Part shown: in pieces, positions 30,647 through 41,625 of the stretch
Numbering within the stretch: position 1 is the stretch's first letter
Layout of the letters: the number at the start of each line of letters is the position of its first letter
The notes under the pieces: model-generated
What the model was told of the DNA's origin: nothing
The model's database searches: none
What the model saw: the letters and a program-made list of their open reading frames with translations, nothing else
Translations under genes and position numbers: made by a program
From: Methylotetracoccus oryzae
GTDB taxonomy: Bacteria; Pseudomonadota; Gammaproteobacteria; Methylococcales; Methylococcaceae
Reading direction: 5' to 3'
DNA: 64,000 nucleotides
Assembly (NCBI RefSeq): GCF_006175985.1
Contig: NZ_SRSH01000013.1
Location: 85,622 to 149,621 of the forward strand

Positions 30647-31833
30647 GGGCGTGCCCCTTCGCGATGGGTCAGATCATTGGCTGCGATGGCGGCAACCGGT
30701 TCCAGAACGTTGACGGCCTGTCCCTCCGCAAGGCGCTGCACCCCGGCCGTCACGACCCACTCGCCGGGACTCAACCCCGAAACCTCGATGCGCGCGTCGG
30801 GGAGCGGCGCGCCGGGCGTCACACGCCGCGTCGCGACCGTTGCGCTGGCGCGATCCAAGATCCAGACCCGCGCCCCTGAGGGATCTGCAGGCGTGGTGAA
30901 GAGCGCGGACAGCGGAATCGCCAGCGCTGCGGACGGTTTCGGCGCTGGCAACCACAGCGTCGCCGTCATGCCCAGTGCGGCCTGATCGAGTCCTTCGACG
31001 AGCGCTGCCCTGACCGTGTAGGTCCGCGTCAAAAGGTCCGCAGCCGGCGCAATCTCCCGGATTCGCGCCTTGAGCGGGCGTGGCCCGTCCGCGCCGAGTC
31101 TCGCGATCACCTCCAGACCCGGTTTTAAGCCCTGCACACGCTGCTCGGGCACCTGAATCACGACGTCCTTCTGATCGAATTGCGCGAGCACCGCGACCGG
31201 CTGCCCCGGCGCGATGACGTCGCCGGCCTCGGCCGCGAGTCCGCTGATCACGCCGTCGCGTTCGGCGCGCAGTTCGGCATAGGCGAGACGGTTGCCGGCC
31301 TGCGCCCGCTGCGCCTCCAGCGCTGCGACCCGCTCGCGTGCAGCGGTGTAGGCCGTCTCGTGCCGCTCCCACTCCGGCTGGGCGATGACGGCCTGTTGGA
31401 GCAACTCGCGAAAGCGCTCCAGATCGGCGCGGAGAAAGTCGCGCTCGGCCTGCGCCGCGATGAGCTGCGCCTTCAGGCTCTGCACCGCAAGACGGTCGTC
31501 GTCCGACTCCAGTTGCGCAATCAGCTGACCCTTCCGTACCCGGTCACCGACCTCGACCCGCCGGACCGCCAACTTGCCGCCGATACGGAAAGCCAGCTGG
31601 ATCTCCCGCCGAGCCCTGACTTCGCCGGCAAAACCGGCATTCGAGCCGAGCGCAGCCGTCTGCACCTGAGCGACGCGGACCGGCCGAGGCCGCACCTGTG
31701 GCTCGGGTGGCGGCGAACACCCGGCCGCGAGCAGGAGCACCACGGCCAGTACGGCGGTCGGCAGGGAGCGCAGACGGGATGGATCAGGCACAGAGTGAAC
31801 CACGCCGCGGAGGAGAAAGGTCCGGTTGCTCAT
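30643..31833 (-). CDS. RND efflux periplasmic adaptor lipoprotein
   Basis: Membrane fusion protein, 396 residues. A lipoprotein signal (AVLAVVLLLAAGCS, Cys39) is followed by the split biotinyl-lipoyl domain (VRARREIQLAFRIGGKLA and later RDGVISGLAAEAGDVIAPGQPV), a helical hairpin between them (about 120-190), and beta-barrel/MP domains. The start at 31831-31833 is preferred because upstream codons would run through the divergent promoter. First gene of the efflux operon, divergent from a TetR regulator. Confidence 0.93.
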   Translation of the reverse strand: MSNRTFLLRGVVHSVPDPSRLRSLPTAVLAVVLLLAAGCSPPPEPQVRPRPVRVAQVQTAALGSNAGFAGEVRARREIQLAFRIGGKLAVRRVEVGDRVRKGQLIAQLESDDDRLAVQSLKAQLIAAQAERDFLRADLERFRELLQQAVIAQPEWERHETAYTAARERVAALEAQRAQAGNRLAYAELRAERDGVISGLAAEAGDVIAPGQPVAVLAQFDQKDVVIQVPEQRVQGLKPGLEVIARLGADGPRPLKARIREIAPAADLLTRTYTVRAALVEGLDQAALGMTATLWLPAPKPSAALAIPLSALFTTPADPSGARVWILDRASATVATRRVTPGAPLPDARIEVSGLSPGEWVVTAGVQRLAEGQAVNVLEPVAAIAANDLTHREGARP

Positions 31834-31859
31834 GTTCGCACCACTTAATATACTCATCG

Positions 31860-31884
31860 GTAAAGTAAGTCTACATAACTTTAC
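31860..31884. promoter_or_regulatory. Inverted repeat, likely TetR operator between efflux operon and regulator
   Basis: Perfect 7-base arms GTAAAGT (31860-31866) and ACTTTAC (31878-31884) with an 11-base spacer lie in the 67-base gap between the divergent efflux and tetR genes. The region is far more AT-rich than its surroundings and must contain both promoters. Symmetric sites of this size in such gaps are usual TetR-family operators. Confidence 0.6.
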
Positions 31885-31900
31885 TATACGGTCAAGTATC

Positions 31901-32530
31901 GTGACGGAACCCACCCTGAGCCGCCCCGGCCGCCCCCGCGACCCCGAGCGGATGCGTCGGGTCATCGACGCGGCATCCCGGCAATTCCTCGAGCAGGGCT
32001 TCGAACGCACCAGCATGGATGCGGTCGCGCGTGAGTCCGGGGTCTCGAAGATGACGATCTACAGCTACTTTCCGACCAAGGCCGCGCTGTTCGAGGCGGT
32101 CATCGGCCAACGGACCGATACCGTGTTCGATCTGGATGCCGGAGAGACGCTGGAACCGCGGGCACCGGCTGCAACGCTGAGCGTGATCGGCCGTCGGTTT
32201 CTGGCGTTGATGCGGGCAGATGAAGTGATGGGCCGGCACCGTGTGCTGTTTGCCGCGGCCGGCATCCAGCACGAGGCCTGCGCGGCCTTCTTTCGGCAAG
32301 GCCCCGAAAAGCTGATCGGCGGGGTCCGGGACTATCTCGATCAGGCCGTCGCCGCAGGGGCCTTGCGACCCCACGACACACGGGTAGCGGCCGATCAGTT
32401 CCTGTCGCTGTTCCTCGGCGGGTCGCACATACGGGCGATGCTCGGGCTCGGCAAGCCCTCGCCAGAAGAAGATGCGCGGTTGGTCCAGGCCAACGTCGAC
32501 CTGTTCATGCGGGCCTACGGCATGCTCTGA
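31901..32530 (+). CDS. TetR/AcrR family repressor of the adjacent efflux operon
   Basis: 209 residues. N-terminal helix-turn-helix: FERTSMDAVARESGVSKMTIYSYFPTK, followed by a helical ligand domain. The GTG at 31901 is taken as start because it begins the conserved region (TEPTLSRPGRPRD); earlier in-frame ATG codons would overlap the adaptor start and the palindrome. Divergent position and the palindrome in the gap suggest it represses both itself and the pump. The inducer is unknown. Confidence 0.9.
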   Translation: MTEPTLSRPGRPRDPERMRRVIDAASRQFLEQGFERTSMDAVARESGVSKMTIYSYFPTKAALFEAVIGQRTDTVFDLDAGETLEPRAPAATLSVIGRRFLALMRADEVMGRHRVLFAAAGIQHEACAAFFRQGPEKLIGGVRDYLDQAVAAGALRPHDTRVAADQFLSLFLGGSHIRAMLGLGKPSPEEDARLVQANVDLFMRAYGML

Positions 32531-32557
32531 GCAGGCCGTACCGTAGTCACCCGGGCT

Positions 32558-33652
32558 TTATGCGCCCAGGCTCGCCAGCCGGCTTTCGAGAAAGCTTCGC
32601 CCCTGTTTCTCGCCGTCCGCGATCAGACGACGGATGTTCGCGGGCGAACGGTCCAGCTTGCTCTCGTAGTTGAGTGTCCCGACCAGATCTTCCGACATCT
32701 CGATCATCGGTATGTGGAAGGGCTGGTCGGGATCGTCCGGGAACGACTTCGGTAACTTGACGGGTGCCGCGATGTCGAGCCGGGCCAGGAAATCCTGGCA
32801 GAACGCCCCCTTCAACAAGAGTTCATTCAGGTACTCGACCTGCCGCAGGCCCTGGAACAGCGAGACATTACCTTCCAGTTCATTGCGCCGGTCGAGTATG
32901 TCGTCGGGCTCGGTGGGAATCTTGTCGGTCGCGGTCGGATTGATCTTGATGACCCAGATTTCCTGCGCAATGTTGTCCTTGCCGACGAAGTCGCCCTTGA
33001 TCAGGCGATCGATCGGCGGGTTGTCGGAGAACAACCCGTCCCAGTAGGCCTCGTCACCAATCGAGACGGCGGGAAAGAGGTTGGGGATACAGGCCGACGC
33101 CAGCAGATGCTCGACACGGATCGGCTCGCGATAGGAATTGAATTTGTGCAACTTGCCACTGAGGATGTTGCAGGCACCCAGCAACAACACCGGGGGCTCG
33201 GTCTGCGCCCCCCAGGCGGCCAGTTCGGCGAAATCGACATGGGCTTCGAGCAATTCCTTCAGGTCGGTGAAGCGGCTGCGCATGCCCTGGTTAACCACCG
33301 AGGAGGCGGCCTTCAACAGAGGCGAAGCCGGGCTGACGTTGAACTGCGGCAACTGACCCCGACTGACCATTTCCAGAGTCTTGATGATGCAGTCGTTGAA
33401 AAACTGCTCCTGATAGCCCTGAGCGGCATTGTCTTCCCAGAAGTCAATCAGCCGCCTCCAGGCCGGCGTTTCCCCTTTTTTGAGCGCATACCAGATCAGA
33501 AACGCACACAACGCGCCACCCGACGTACCGCTCAGGCTGACGATGTTGAAGTGCTCCTGCACGCGACTTTCGAACAACGCCTTGAAGACGCCAGCGGTAA
33601 AGGCAGTTTGGCTGCCGCCCCCCTGGCAGGCGATCGCGACCCTGGGTTTCAT
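32558..33652 (-). CDS. Patatin-like phospholipase
   Basis: Acyl hydrolase of 364 residues. The oxyanion-hole loop QGGGSQ (10-15), nucleophile elbow GTSGG with Ser44, and the dyad motif DGLFSDNPP (Asp near 200) are all present. There is no signal peptide, so it probably acts on lipids at the cytosolic face or is exported by a dedicated system. GGGAGG-type Shine-Dalgarno bases precede the ATG at 33652; a longer reading frame upstream lacks conservation. Confidence 0.9.
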   Translation of the reverse strand: MKPRVAIACQGGGSQTAFTAGVFKALFESRVQEHFNIVSLSGTSGGALCAFLIWYALKKGETPAWRRLIDFWEDNAAQGYQEQFFNDCIIKTLEMVSRGQLPQFNVSPASPLLKAASSVVNQGMRSRFTDLKELLEAHVDFAELAAWGAQTEPPVLLLGACNILSGKLHKFNSYREPIRVEHLLASACIPNLFPAVSIGDEAYWDGLFSDNPPIDRLIKGDFVGKDNIAQEIWVIKINPTATDKIPTEPDDILDRRNELEGNVSLFQGLRQVEYLNELLLKGAFCQDFLARLDIAAPVKLPKSFPDDPDQPFHIPMIEMSEDLVGTLNYESKLDRSPANIRRLIADGEKQGRSFLESRLASLGA

Positions 33653-33832
33653 GCAATACCTCCCGATTCGACTACCGAAAGCGCAAACTGGCTGACCGGC
33701 GGGGCATCTGGCACCCGTGGGGCTTTCGCTCCACCTACGGTCAGGCTGGGTTACTGCCCGATCGCGACAGGCATCAGTGTCCGCAGGCACCCGTCGGGCC
33801 TGCCAGCGGATGATGATCGATGCAAGGCAGAC

Positions 33833-36800
33833 CTAAATCCCGGCATCCTGGATGGCCTCGGCCAACGTTGCATAACAGCGGGCAACGGCTTCCGCGCAAG
33901 ACTGGATTTCCGCCGGTGACGCGCCCCGCTTTGCGGCCGCTTCCAGGTCGGCGGCAAGCGCTTGCAGGGCGGTCGCTCCGACCGCACCGGCACTACCCTT
34001 GAGCTGATGCGCGATCTGCCGGGCAGCCTCGGAGTCATGGGCATCGACGGCGCCTTCCAGGCTTGCGGCGACGGCCGGTTGTTCACCGGCGAACAATCGC
34101 AACACACGGTAGTATCGGGCAATTCGTTGACCGGAGTATTGCAAGCCAAGGTCCGTGTCGAGGCCGTCGATCTCCGGTAACTCCAAGGCGGCCCCGGGCT
34201 CGGCACTTCCAACGGCCGCGAGACCGGAGTTGTGCGGTCCAGCGAACCGCGCCGACGGCAGCCATCGCCGCAATGCGGCATGCAGTGCTTCCGGCGAGAC
34301 CGGCTTGACCAGATGTTCATTCATGCCGGCAGCGAGGCAAGCAACACGGTCCTCACCGAAGGCATTGGCAGTCAGCGCCAGAATCGGAACGCTTGCATAT
34401 TCCGGTAACAGGCGGATGCGGCGGCACGCCTCGAGACCATCCATGACCGGCATCTGCATGTCCATCAGGATCAGGTCGTAGCGCCACGTTCGCGCCTGCT
34501 CGAAGGCCAGGGCGCCGTTTTCGGCGACATCGACGACGAGATTGCTTTGCTGCAGCAGTGCAAGAACGACTTCGCGGTTCAGCGGATTGTCCTCGGCCAG
34601 CAGGATGCGGGCACCGCCATAACCCAACACTGAGGAATCCTCGAAGGCCGAAGGCGATTCCAAGACAACCGACTCCGCGGCTGCCGCGTCCCGCGCTCGC
34701 TCGAGGCGCGCAGTCAACCAGAACGTGCTGCCTTGCCCCGGCACGCTGTCGACACCCGTCTCGCCACCCATCAAAGCCGCCAGGCGCCGCGTGATGGCCA
34801 AGCCAAGCCCGGTCCCCCCGTGGCGACGCGTCGTGGACGTATCGGCCTGCTCGAAAGCGTCGAACAATCGGTCGGCCTGGGCCGGATCGACGCCTGGCCC
34901 GGTATCCACTACCTCAAACCGCACGAGCACATCGGCAGCGGTCTGTTCCAGTAGTCGCGCACGCAGTACGATCGAGCCGCGCTCCGTGAACTTGACCGCG
35001 TTCCCGGCGTAGTTCAGCAGGACCTGGCGCAGCCGGGTCGGGTCACCCCGCACTCGTAGCGGCAGGGCTTCACCTTCGATCGTCACCATCAACCCCTTGG
35101 CGCGCGCCGCTTCGGCAATTAGCGCCCGCGTCTGCTCCATGACCCCGGCCAGCGCAAAATCCATGTCTTCCAGCACCAGCCGCTCGGCCTCGATCTTGGA
35201 AAGGTCGAGGATGTCGTTCAGCAAACTCATCAGGTGGTTCGCCGCGGTCTCGATCTTTCCCAGCCGGTCGGCTTGAGTTGGCGTCAACGGATCCAGCCGC
35301 AGCAACGAACCGAGCCCGAGAATCGCGTTCATCGGCGTGCGGATCTCGTGACTCATATTGGCCAGAAAGGCACTCTTTGCCCGATTGGCGGCCTCGGCTT
35401 CGATCTTGGCTTCCTCCAGCAGGATTTCGGCCCGACGACGGGTGTAAATGCGCCAGAGATCGTTACCGATCAACTGCAGTTCGCGCACATCGGACTCATC
35501 GTAGTCACTGGGTTTGTTGCCGACGCCGATCAACATGCAAACCCGTCCGTGCTCGAGAACGGGAACCCCCAGATGACGGAACATCTTCGTATGCCCCTCG
35601 GGGTAGCCGCGCCGATGGGGCAGACTCTCGTAGTCATTTTGAATCACGGGTTTCTTGACGCGAACCGTATCGGCCCAAACGCCTGCCTGGCTAACCGGGT
35701 AGTGGTCATCGAAGGCGGCGGTGCAGACCTGCATCGTGCTCGACGACCAGGTAATCAGGCGAATGGTTTCCTGATCCTCGCTGAGGAAATGCAGGTAGCC
35801 GATCGCACTGCCGGTCAGTCGCACCGCCTCGTCGATCCCGTGCCGCAGCAGTTCCGCCTCCGACATCTCGGCCGCTTGCTGGCTCATGGCGAACATGGCG
35901 CTGAGGCGCTGATCGCTCATGCTGAGTCGGCGATTGAGTTCCTCGAGTTCCGTTGTCCGGGCCCGGACCAGTTCTTCGAGGTGATAGCGATAGCGCTCCA
36001 GTTCCTGCTCCGCCCGCTTGCGCTCGCTGATGTCGATGCCGGTGCCGATCAGAATCGTCTGGCCAGCCTGCTCGACACGGATGCCTGTGAAGTAGTAGGG
36101 GGTGCGGCGACCGCCTTTCGCCACGAGTTCTGCCTCCACCGTGCTCCGGCCGCTTTCGAACACTTCCCGGATACGCTCTCCCACTCGCGCGGCGTCAGTG
36201 CCGTCAAACAACGTGAGCGCGTTAAGCCCTTGGAACTCCTGCGCACTGCGTTCGCTGACCCGTTCCATTTCTACGTTCCAGAACAGAAAGCGGCCTGTGG
36301 CGTCGAGCGCGTAGAAGACGCCGGGAATCGATTCGATCAGCGTCTCCCGGAATTCCCGCTCCCGACGCGCCGCTTCGTCGGCCGCCCTGCGCGCGGTGAC
36401 GTCGTGCATGAACCCATGCCACAAGACAAAGCCATCAGGCTGCGCCGTGGGCGTCGAGACTGCCTCGATCCAGACCCATCCCTTCTCGGGATGTCGGATC
36501 CGCCATTCGGCAGACCACGGGGTCAACGATCGCGCCGATTCGGCAATGCTGGCATGGACACCTTCGATGTCATCGGCATGGATCAGCGCGAACAGCGGAT
36601 TTGCACTGCTTGCGGCCATCTCCGGCGAGATTCCGAAGACGTCGACAAGCTTCGGACTCGCGTAGGGTAGTCGCGTCCTTCCGTCCGGAGCGATCTCGAA
36701 CGCATAGACGACGCCGGGTACGGCATTGGCGATACTCTGCAGTTGTTCCCGCAGTGCCACGCGATCCCGGAGAGCCGCCTCGGCAGCCTTGCGCTCGGTA

Positions 36801-38059
36801 ATGCCGCGCAGAAACGAAATGAAGGTATGCGTGTCGGGGTCATAGGTCGCGCTGACTTCGACGTCGATGATGGAGCCGTCGCGGCGCCGGTGACGGGTTT
36901 CGAACAACTGACCGCCTTCCCCGATGATCGCGCTGCTGCGATCGACGACAGCGCGACTGGAATGGTCGATGTCGAGGTCGACGATCCGCATCGCCAGCAA
37001 CTCCTCGCGGCGATAGCCGCTCATCCGCTCCGCTGCCTCATTCACATCGAGCAGCTGGCCGGTCGTCGCATCGACCAGCCAGAAGCCATCGCTCGTCGTG
37101 CCGAGCATTTTTTCGTAACGCGTCACGGCTTGCCGCAGCTTCCCCTCCGTGGCTCGCCGCTCGGCCTCGAGCTGCCCGAGCGCACGGTGCGTCTCGGAAA
37201 GCCAACCCAGGACAGTGTCGGCAGCGACATCCCCGACTGCATCGCTCGCCGAAAAATCCCCGACCCGAATTTTCGCAATCAATGCGTGAACCGCGTCGAC
37301 CGAACCGCCCAACGTTCGCCGCAGTCGCCGGTAGCTCAACCAGACGACCACCACCAGAACCAGACCAAACGCGATAACCAGATACCGCATGGACAAGGCG
37401 CGCTCCATCGACGCCTGCACTATGTTCGATGTGCGGGTTTCCAGGTGCTCGTGGAACTCGCTGATGGGCCCCATGATCGCCGCCCTGGCACGCTCATAGG
37501 ACTCGCCGAACAACATGGACCGGGCCAGAACGTGCTTGGCGTCAGCGTCACTCCCGATCGTCTCGGCAAGCCGCATCGCTTCGCCTTCCATCGCGGCGAG
37601 CGCGTCCGATTTGATTTTGGCGTCTTGGAGCTTTAGCACTTCGTCGACGCTCAGTCCGACCTGGCGTAGCCGATCCAACAAGGGCATCGGTACCCGCGGG
37701 TCGGAATCCGACGTCGTCCCAATCTGTCCGACCCGACGCGGGTCGGAGTCTGGATCACCGACGGTCGGTGGGAGCCTGCCGTCGCGACTGAACAGAATCT
37801 GCTGATAGGCGGTCTTGTAGGCGGGCTGGCCCGTAATCACATAACTGCGCGCCAGCCGCGAAAGATCGTCCGATGCGTGGCGCAACTCGTTGGAAAGTTG
37901 CAGAGACGAGTGGCGCAAGTCGTTGACGTGATCGATCTCCTTCTCGGCCTGCACGTAGAGCTGAAAGCAGCCAACGAAGACGGCAAACAGGATGAGGATC
38001 ACCCAAAGGGGTAGTGTGAAACGGCTGGTGGGCGGGTGGATTGCCACGAACTGATGCAC
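33833..38059 (-). CDS. Membrane hybrid histidine kinase: 3 PAS, GAF, HisKA, HATPase, REC, HPt
   Basis: 1408 residues. TM1 at about 17-37 and TM2 at about 223-243 enclose a helical periplasmic sensor region. Then three PAS/PAC modules (about 315-440, 445-570, 580-700), a coiled coil, and a GAF domain (about 740-890, [15 protein letters not shown] to [10 protein letters not shown]). HisKA has His904 ([13 protein letters not shown]), HATPase has NAVKFTE and [18 protein letters not shown], the receiver has Asp1200 (LMDMQMP), and the C-terminal HPt has His1351 (AHQLKGSAG). A full phosphorelay is thus in one chain, like BarA/ArcB types. No cognate regulator is adjacent. Confidence 0.93.
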   Translation of the reverse strand: MHQFVAIHPPTSRFTLPLWVILILFAVFVGCFQLYVQAEKEIDHVNDLRHSSLQLSNELRHASDDLSRLARSYVITGQPAYKTAYQQILFSRDGRLPPTVGDPDSDPRRVGQIGTTSDSDPRVPMPLLDRLRQVGLSVDEVLKLQDAKIKSDALAAMEGEAMRLAETIGSDADAKHVLARSMLFGESYERARAAIMGPISEFHEHLETRTSNIVQASMERALSMRYLVIAFGLVLVVVVWLSYRRLRRTLGGSVDAVHALIAKIRVGDFSASDAVGDVAADTVLGWLSETHRALGQLEAERRATEGKLRQAVTRYEKMLGTTSDGFWLVDATTGQLLDVNEAAERMSGYRREELLAMRIVDLDIDHSSRAVVDRSSAIIGEGGQLFETRHRRRDGSIIDVEVSATYDPDTHTFISFLRGITERKAAEAALRDRVALREQLQSIANAVPGVVYAFEIAPDGRTRLPYASPKLVDVFGISPEMAASSANPLFALIHADDIEGVHASIAESARSLTPWSAEWRIRHPEKGWVWIEAVSTPTAQPDGFVLWHGFMHDVTARRAADEAARREREFRETLIESIPGVFYALDATGRFLFWNVEMERVSERSAQEFQGLNALTLFDGTDAARVGERIREVFESGRSTVEAELVAKGGRRTPYYFTGIRVEQAGQTILIGTGIDISERKRAEQELERYRYHLEELVRARTTELEELNRRLSMSDQRLSAMFAMSQQAAEMSEAELLRHGIDEAVRLTGSAIGYLHFLSEDQETIRLITWSSSTMQVCTAAFDDHYPVSQAGVWADTVRVKKPVIQNDYESLPHRRGYPEGHTKMFRHLGVPVLEHGRVCMLIGVGNKPSDYDESDVRELQLIGNDLWRIYTRRRAEILLEEAKIEAEAANRAKSAFLANMSHEIRTPMNAILGLGSLLRLDPLTPTQADRLGKIETAANHLMSLLNDILDLSKIEAERLVLEDMDFALAGVMEQTRALIAEAARAKGLMVTIEGEALPLRVRGDPTRLRQVLLNYAGNAVKFTERGSIVLRARLLEQTAADVLVRFEVVDTGPGVDPAQADRLFDAFEQADTSTTRRHGGTGLGLAITRRLAALMGGETGVDSVPGQGSTFWLTARLERARDAAAAESVVLESPSAFEDSSVLGYGGARILLAEDNPLNREVVLALLQQSNLVVDVAENGALAFEQARTWRYDLILMDMQMPVMDGLEACRRIRLLPEYASVPILALTANAFGEDRVACLAAGMNEHLVKPVSPEALHAALRRWLPSARFAGPHNSGLAAVGSAEPGAALELPEIDGLDTDLGLQYSGQRIARYYRVLRLFAGEQPAVAASLEGAVDAHDSEAARQIAHQLKGSAGAVGATALQALAADLEAAAKRGASPAEIQSCAEAVARCYATLAEAIQDAGI

Positions 38060-38519
38060 GCTCAGAGGGATCGTTGCGATTTAAACGGGGGCCGCGTCCG
38101 GAGCCTGGAAGCTGACCTTCCTTCACGCCAACTGAATCAAGCATAACGCATCAAGGGCATGCGGACAGGAACACAGCGCGTCTTCTTGGCGAGTGTAGAC
38201 GGGCCGGTGAGCCGCTTCGCGCTCACAGCAGGGATGAGGACACAGCCAAAAAAGTTTGTGGACAAGCGCCGAAAATAGGCCTATGGTTGACGCCGTTTGT
38301 CGCGGCGCAAGAATCGGTCTTCGCCACGAGGATCCGGAACGTTACTTTCAGACAATGCCCTTGGCACCTGCTAGCCCCGCCTCCTCCTGCCAAGCCACAT
38401 GTGGCGTGTAACTCAGCACGTCCTGTGGTTATCGTAAGCCTCAAGCCCACGCTGCAAACCGCTGTCGCGATCATCGCGGCAGGCGTACTTCGGTAGTTTG
38501 TTTTTTTGGAGTCCTGTTA
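38060..38519. other. Upstream region of the RRM gene
   Basis: 460 bases with no gene. TGGTTGACG near 38284-38292 could be a -35 box, which would leave a long 5' leader ending in a T-run and a GGAG site just before the ATG at 38520. Long leaders are common for cold-induced RNA-binding protein genes. Confidence 0.4.
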
Positions 38520-38825
38520 ATGAGCAAGAAATTGTATGTGGGCAATCTGAGCTACAGCGTCACGAACCGTGAGCTTGAAGCGATCTTTGCGGAGCACGGT
38601 ACCGTCGAGTCCGCGAACGTCATCATGGATCGCGAGACTGGCCGCTCGAAGGGTTTCGGTTTCGTCGAAATGGGCACCGAGGCGCAGGCGCGCTCGGCAA
38701 TCTCCGCCCTGCATGGCAAGGCTTTCGAAGGTCGCGATCTGACCGTGAACGAAGCACGTCCTCGCGAGGAACGCCCGGCCGGTGGCGCGGGCCGCAGCGG
38801 CTTCGGCGGCGGTCGCCGCTTCTAA
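38520..38825 (+). CDS. RRM-type RNA-binding protein
   Basis: 101 residues: a single RNA recognition motif with RNP2 (LYVGNL) and RNP1 (KGFGFVEM), and a Gly/Arg-rich tail (GGAGRSGFGGGRRF). This matches the bacterial Rbp family, often induced by cold and thought to act as RNA chaperones. It is monocistronic: a long leader precedes it and a strong terminator follows. Confidence 0.93.
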   Translation: MSKKLYVGNLSYSVTNRELEAIFAEHGTVESANVIMDRETGRSKGFGFVEMGTEAQARSAISALHGKAFEGRDLTVNEARPREERPAGGAGRSGFGGGRRF

Positions 38826-38873
38826 AGCGTGAGCTTACCGGCGCCGTGAGGCGCCGGAACAGCCTGCCAGGAG

Positions 38874-38914
38874 AAAGGCCAGGGGCGTGGTACGCCCCTG
38901 GCCTTTATTCGTTT
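38874..38914 (+). terminator. Strong intrinsic terminator after the RRM gene
   Basis: Perfect 14-base-pair stem, AAAGGCCAGGGGCG against CGCCCCTGGCCTTT, with a 5-base loop and a T-rich tail (ATTCGTTT). The A/T symmetry allows action in both directions. A second hairpin built on CCGGCGCC sits just upstream at about 38838-38858. Confidence 0.9.
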
Positions 38915-39077
38915 GGGGCTGTCGCATGACGATGCCGCATCCTTGATAGCCCAAGCCACGCTTGCTGGGGCTCAAGCCGGTCAACCGCCCGGGCCGAGGC
39001 CCGTGGCCCTGCAGATCCAAGTTGGACTTCTATACTTCGGCCGGAAGATATCCAACCAGAACAAGGATCCTGCGGCC

Positions 39078-40151
39078 ATGAGCATCTCATTTACCGACAT
39101 CCTGAATCGACATGTGGCAGCAACCGCTCTTCTGTTTCCAACACGGCCCCCTGCACGCGATGCGGCGATCGAGCTGCCCGTCCCGGTCACCGCCCGCCTG
39201 GTTTCTCGTTTCGGTAGCGCATCCAGCAACGTACTGCTGGATGAGCGATGCCAGCACTTTCGGGATGCCGGAATCGATGGAGTGATCGGTTACAAACGGC
39301 AGGGCCGCTACGCAATTGCGCTAGGAGACCCGGTCTGTGCAACCGAGGACCGGGCCGCTTTGGTCGAAGCCTTCCGGACCCACTTCCGAGAACAGGGCGT
39401 ACATACGCTGTTTGCGGTCGTCGGAGCCGGCACGGCGGAATATCTGCGAGCGACGGGCTGTGGCCTGGTGGAGTTCGGCGTCGAGCAGGTCCTCGATCCC
39501 AGCAATAGCGTGACGGCACCGGGATACAAGGAATTGCGCAAGAAACTCAAGCGCGCCCGGCGCGCGGGCATGGAGGTAACCGAGTATCGGCCGTTCGAAG
39601 ATGGACATAGTCCCCAGCTTGAGCGACAGATGAACGATCTGGTCCATTGCTGGCTGATGAATCGCGGGGGGCTCCAGACCTTCTGGGCACACATCGATCT
39701 CTTTCGATCGCCGACGACGACACGCTGGTTTTGCGGCAAAGTCGGCGACAGGGTCGTCGGTCTGCTGTCGACATTGCGGTTGGAAAATCTGAACGGATAT
39801 CTGCTCGAACATATCCTTTGGGCACCGCAGGCGCCCGTGGGCACCTCCGAATCGCTGGTCGCTCACGTGCTCGAGACCCTCGCCGGCGAGAACTGCACCT
39901 ACGCCAGTTTCGGCCCGGCGCCAGCCCACGATCTGGGGGAAGTCAGCGGCTTCTCAAACCTCTCGGAACGGTCGTGCCGCCTGATCTACAGGATGGCCCG
40001 ACATCTTTTCCAACTGGATTCCAAGGCACTGCACCGCCAGAAATACCGACCCGTCGCGGCACAGCCGCTGTATCTGGCATTCGACAAGACCAGCATCGGC
40101 TTGGGCACGCTTGGTGCGCTGGGCCATGCATTCAACTTTTCGATGGCCTAA
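39078..40151 (+). CDS. DUF2156 protein (phosphatidylglycerol lysyltransferase-like, GNAT fold)
   Basis: 357 residues related to the C-terminal aminoacyl-transfer domain of MprF-like proteins. Features: DGVIGYKRQGRYAIALGDPVC, the basic helix YKELRKKLKRARRAGMEV, and LYLAFDKTSIGLGTLG near the end. No membrane-flippase part exists, so it is the soluble DUF2156 form of unknown acceptor. The start ATG at 39078 has AAGGA about 9 bases upstream. Confidence 0.8.
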   Translation: MSISFTDILNRHVAATALLFPTRPPARDAAIELPVPVTARLVSRFGSASSNVLLDERCQHFRDAGIDGVIGYKRQGRYAIALGDPVCATEDRAALVEAFRTHFREQGVHTLFAVVGAGTAEYLRATGCGLVEFGVEQVLDPSNSVTAPGYKELRKKLKRARRAGMEVTEYRPFEDGHSPQLERQMNDLVHCWLMNRGGLQTFWAHIDLFRSPTTTRWFCGKVGDRVVGLLSTLRLENLNGYLLEHILWAPQAPVGTSESLVAHVLETLAGENCTYASFGPAPAHDLGEVSGFSNLSERSCRLIYRMARHLFQLDSKALHRQKYRPVAAQPLYLAFDKTSIGLGTLGALGHAFNFSMA

Positions 40152-40295
40152 CGCACCTGCAACCGCGGGTGTGCCCGTTGCCGAGCACAGAACGAATCCG
40201 ATGGGCCGGGCCGTTTACCGCCCTGGCAGACTTCCCGTCAACCAAAACCCGCCGTGGCTTGCCGGAGAGAATCCCGGACACGGGCCCGAGTGCTG

Positions 40296-41291
40296 CTAGG
40301 ACCGGGAGAATCGCTGAGCCTGGGCTACGCGGATCACGCCCCGGACCTCCGGCAACGTCGTGAGAACAGGCCCGCCTTTCAGATGCTGGACGAAAAATCC
40401 AACAGTCGCGGACAGCGCGGTATCGTGGACCTGCCGTGAGTCCGCGGTACCAACGCGGCAGATGCCGTACCCGAAACGATCTGGCTCGTCCAGCATTTGG
40501 ACATGGTCGGCACCCCGCAAGGTCAATTCCACCGTTCCGGCCGGCGCATGCTCGAAGAAGCGCAGGTAATTGGTTTCCATGGGGGCGCAGATGCTCGCTG
40601 CCTTCCATGCCACCTCCGCACCGATCAGCAGCAAGGGCGCGCGCAGCGCGGCGATCTGTCCGTGGACGACAGAAAGCTCTCCGGCATCATCGGGGTCGAT
40701 CGCAACGACGCTGGAGAAGCCGCCGAGCGCCACGGCTGCGAGGATGGCGTCCTTGCCTCCCATCGAATGTCCTGCGATGCCGATACGTGCGGGATCGGCG
40801 CGCAGTGTGTCGACCAACCAGTCCGCGATGATGTGCGCTTCACGCGCCAATTCGATATCGGACGTAAGCGGCGAGTACCATTCGTGTGCGGCCACGAGGA
40901 AGCCTTCTGCGGCCAGCGCACGAGCGTAGCTGTCGTATTGGTCGACGGGTGCCATCAGGCCTGGCAGGAAAACGATCGCCGGCGCGTGACGCTGGAATGC
41001 ATGCGGCCGGTACAGTGTCACCGTCTGGCTCCCTCCCGGACCATCGATCTCGACGTCGCTCACTTCGATTGCCTGGCGTAACGGCTGGAGGATGAGTCCG
41101 CGGCGCGACTCGGAGTCGACCGCCGCGGCTAAAGACCCGGGCGCTGCTTGTGTGGCCGACGCAACCCCCGGGCCCATCAGCAGCCACACTGCGGCGACAC
41201 CTCCTGCAAGCCCGGCACACAGCCGAGGCAGCGCAAAGCCCACACCGGCTGTGCGAACACGAAGCGGAAGCAGAAAAGAGCAGAATGCCAT
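40296..41291 (-). CDS. Secreted alpha/beta hydrolase, chlorophyllase/dienelactone hydrolase-like
   Basis: 331 residues. An N-terminal hydrophobic region (about 15-45, ending in GPGVASA) acts as signal peptide or anchor. Catalytic elbow GHSMGG, oxyanion region IVFLPGLMAPVDQYDSYARALAAEGF, a possible Asp in AIDPDDAGE and a His in GADHVQML. The arrangement is that of chlorophyllase and PET-hydrolase-like enzymes. The substrate is not known. It stands alone, opposite to its neighbours. Confidence 0.78.
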   Translation of the reverse strand: MAFCSFLLPLRVRTAGVGFALPRLCAGLAGGVAAVWLLMGPGVASATQAAPGSLAAAVDSESRRGLILQPLRQAIEVSDVEIDGPGGSQTVTLYRPHAFQRHAPAIVFLPGLMAPVDQYDSYARALAAEGFLVAAHEWYSPLTSDIELAREAHIIADWLVDTLRADPARIGIAGHSMGGKDAILAAVALGGFSSVVAIDPDDAGELSVVHGQIAALRAPLLLIGAEVAWKAASICAPMETNYLRFFEHAPAGTVELTLRGADHVQMLDEPDRFGYGICRVGTADSRQVHDTALSATVGFFVQHLKGGPVLTTLPEVRGVIRVAQAQRFSRS

Positions 41292-41625
41292 GGAAGATTC
41301 TCAGCGGGTGGTCAGAGGCGTTGAGTTCGGCATCGCGTCCCAGGGGCGAGCGCACGATTGCCTCGGTCTTCAAGCATTGAATATGCCTGACCCCCTCATC
41401 GCCTGAGAAAGCAACCGGAATTCTCGCTCAGCCAATGACTTGAAAGCTATTTGAGGCGTGCGCCTAGCGGCAACAGGAACGGTTCGGACGCCCACTGTAA
41501 AGAAGCCTGACGCCCATCCGCAAGGCATTTACGTACGGTTACGGCATGCGGCACGCAGTCAATTCAGCACGGAATTGCTAGAATGACGACGTTTCGGACG
41601 CAAGAACCTCAAAGAAGGACCGCCC
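41292..41625. other. Divergent intergenic region before the TPR gene
   Basis: 334 bases between two divergent genes. No gene was recognised. AAGAAGGA just before 41626 is the ribosome binding site for the TTG start of the TPR gene. Confidence 0.45.
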
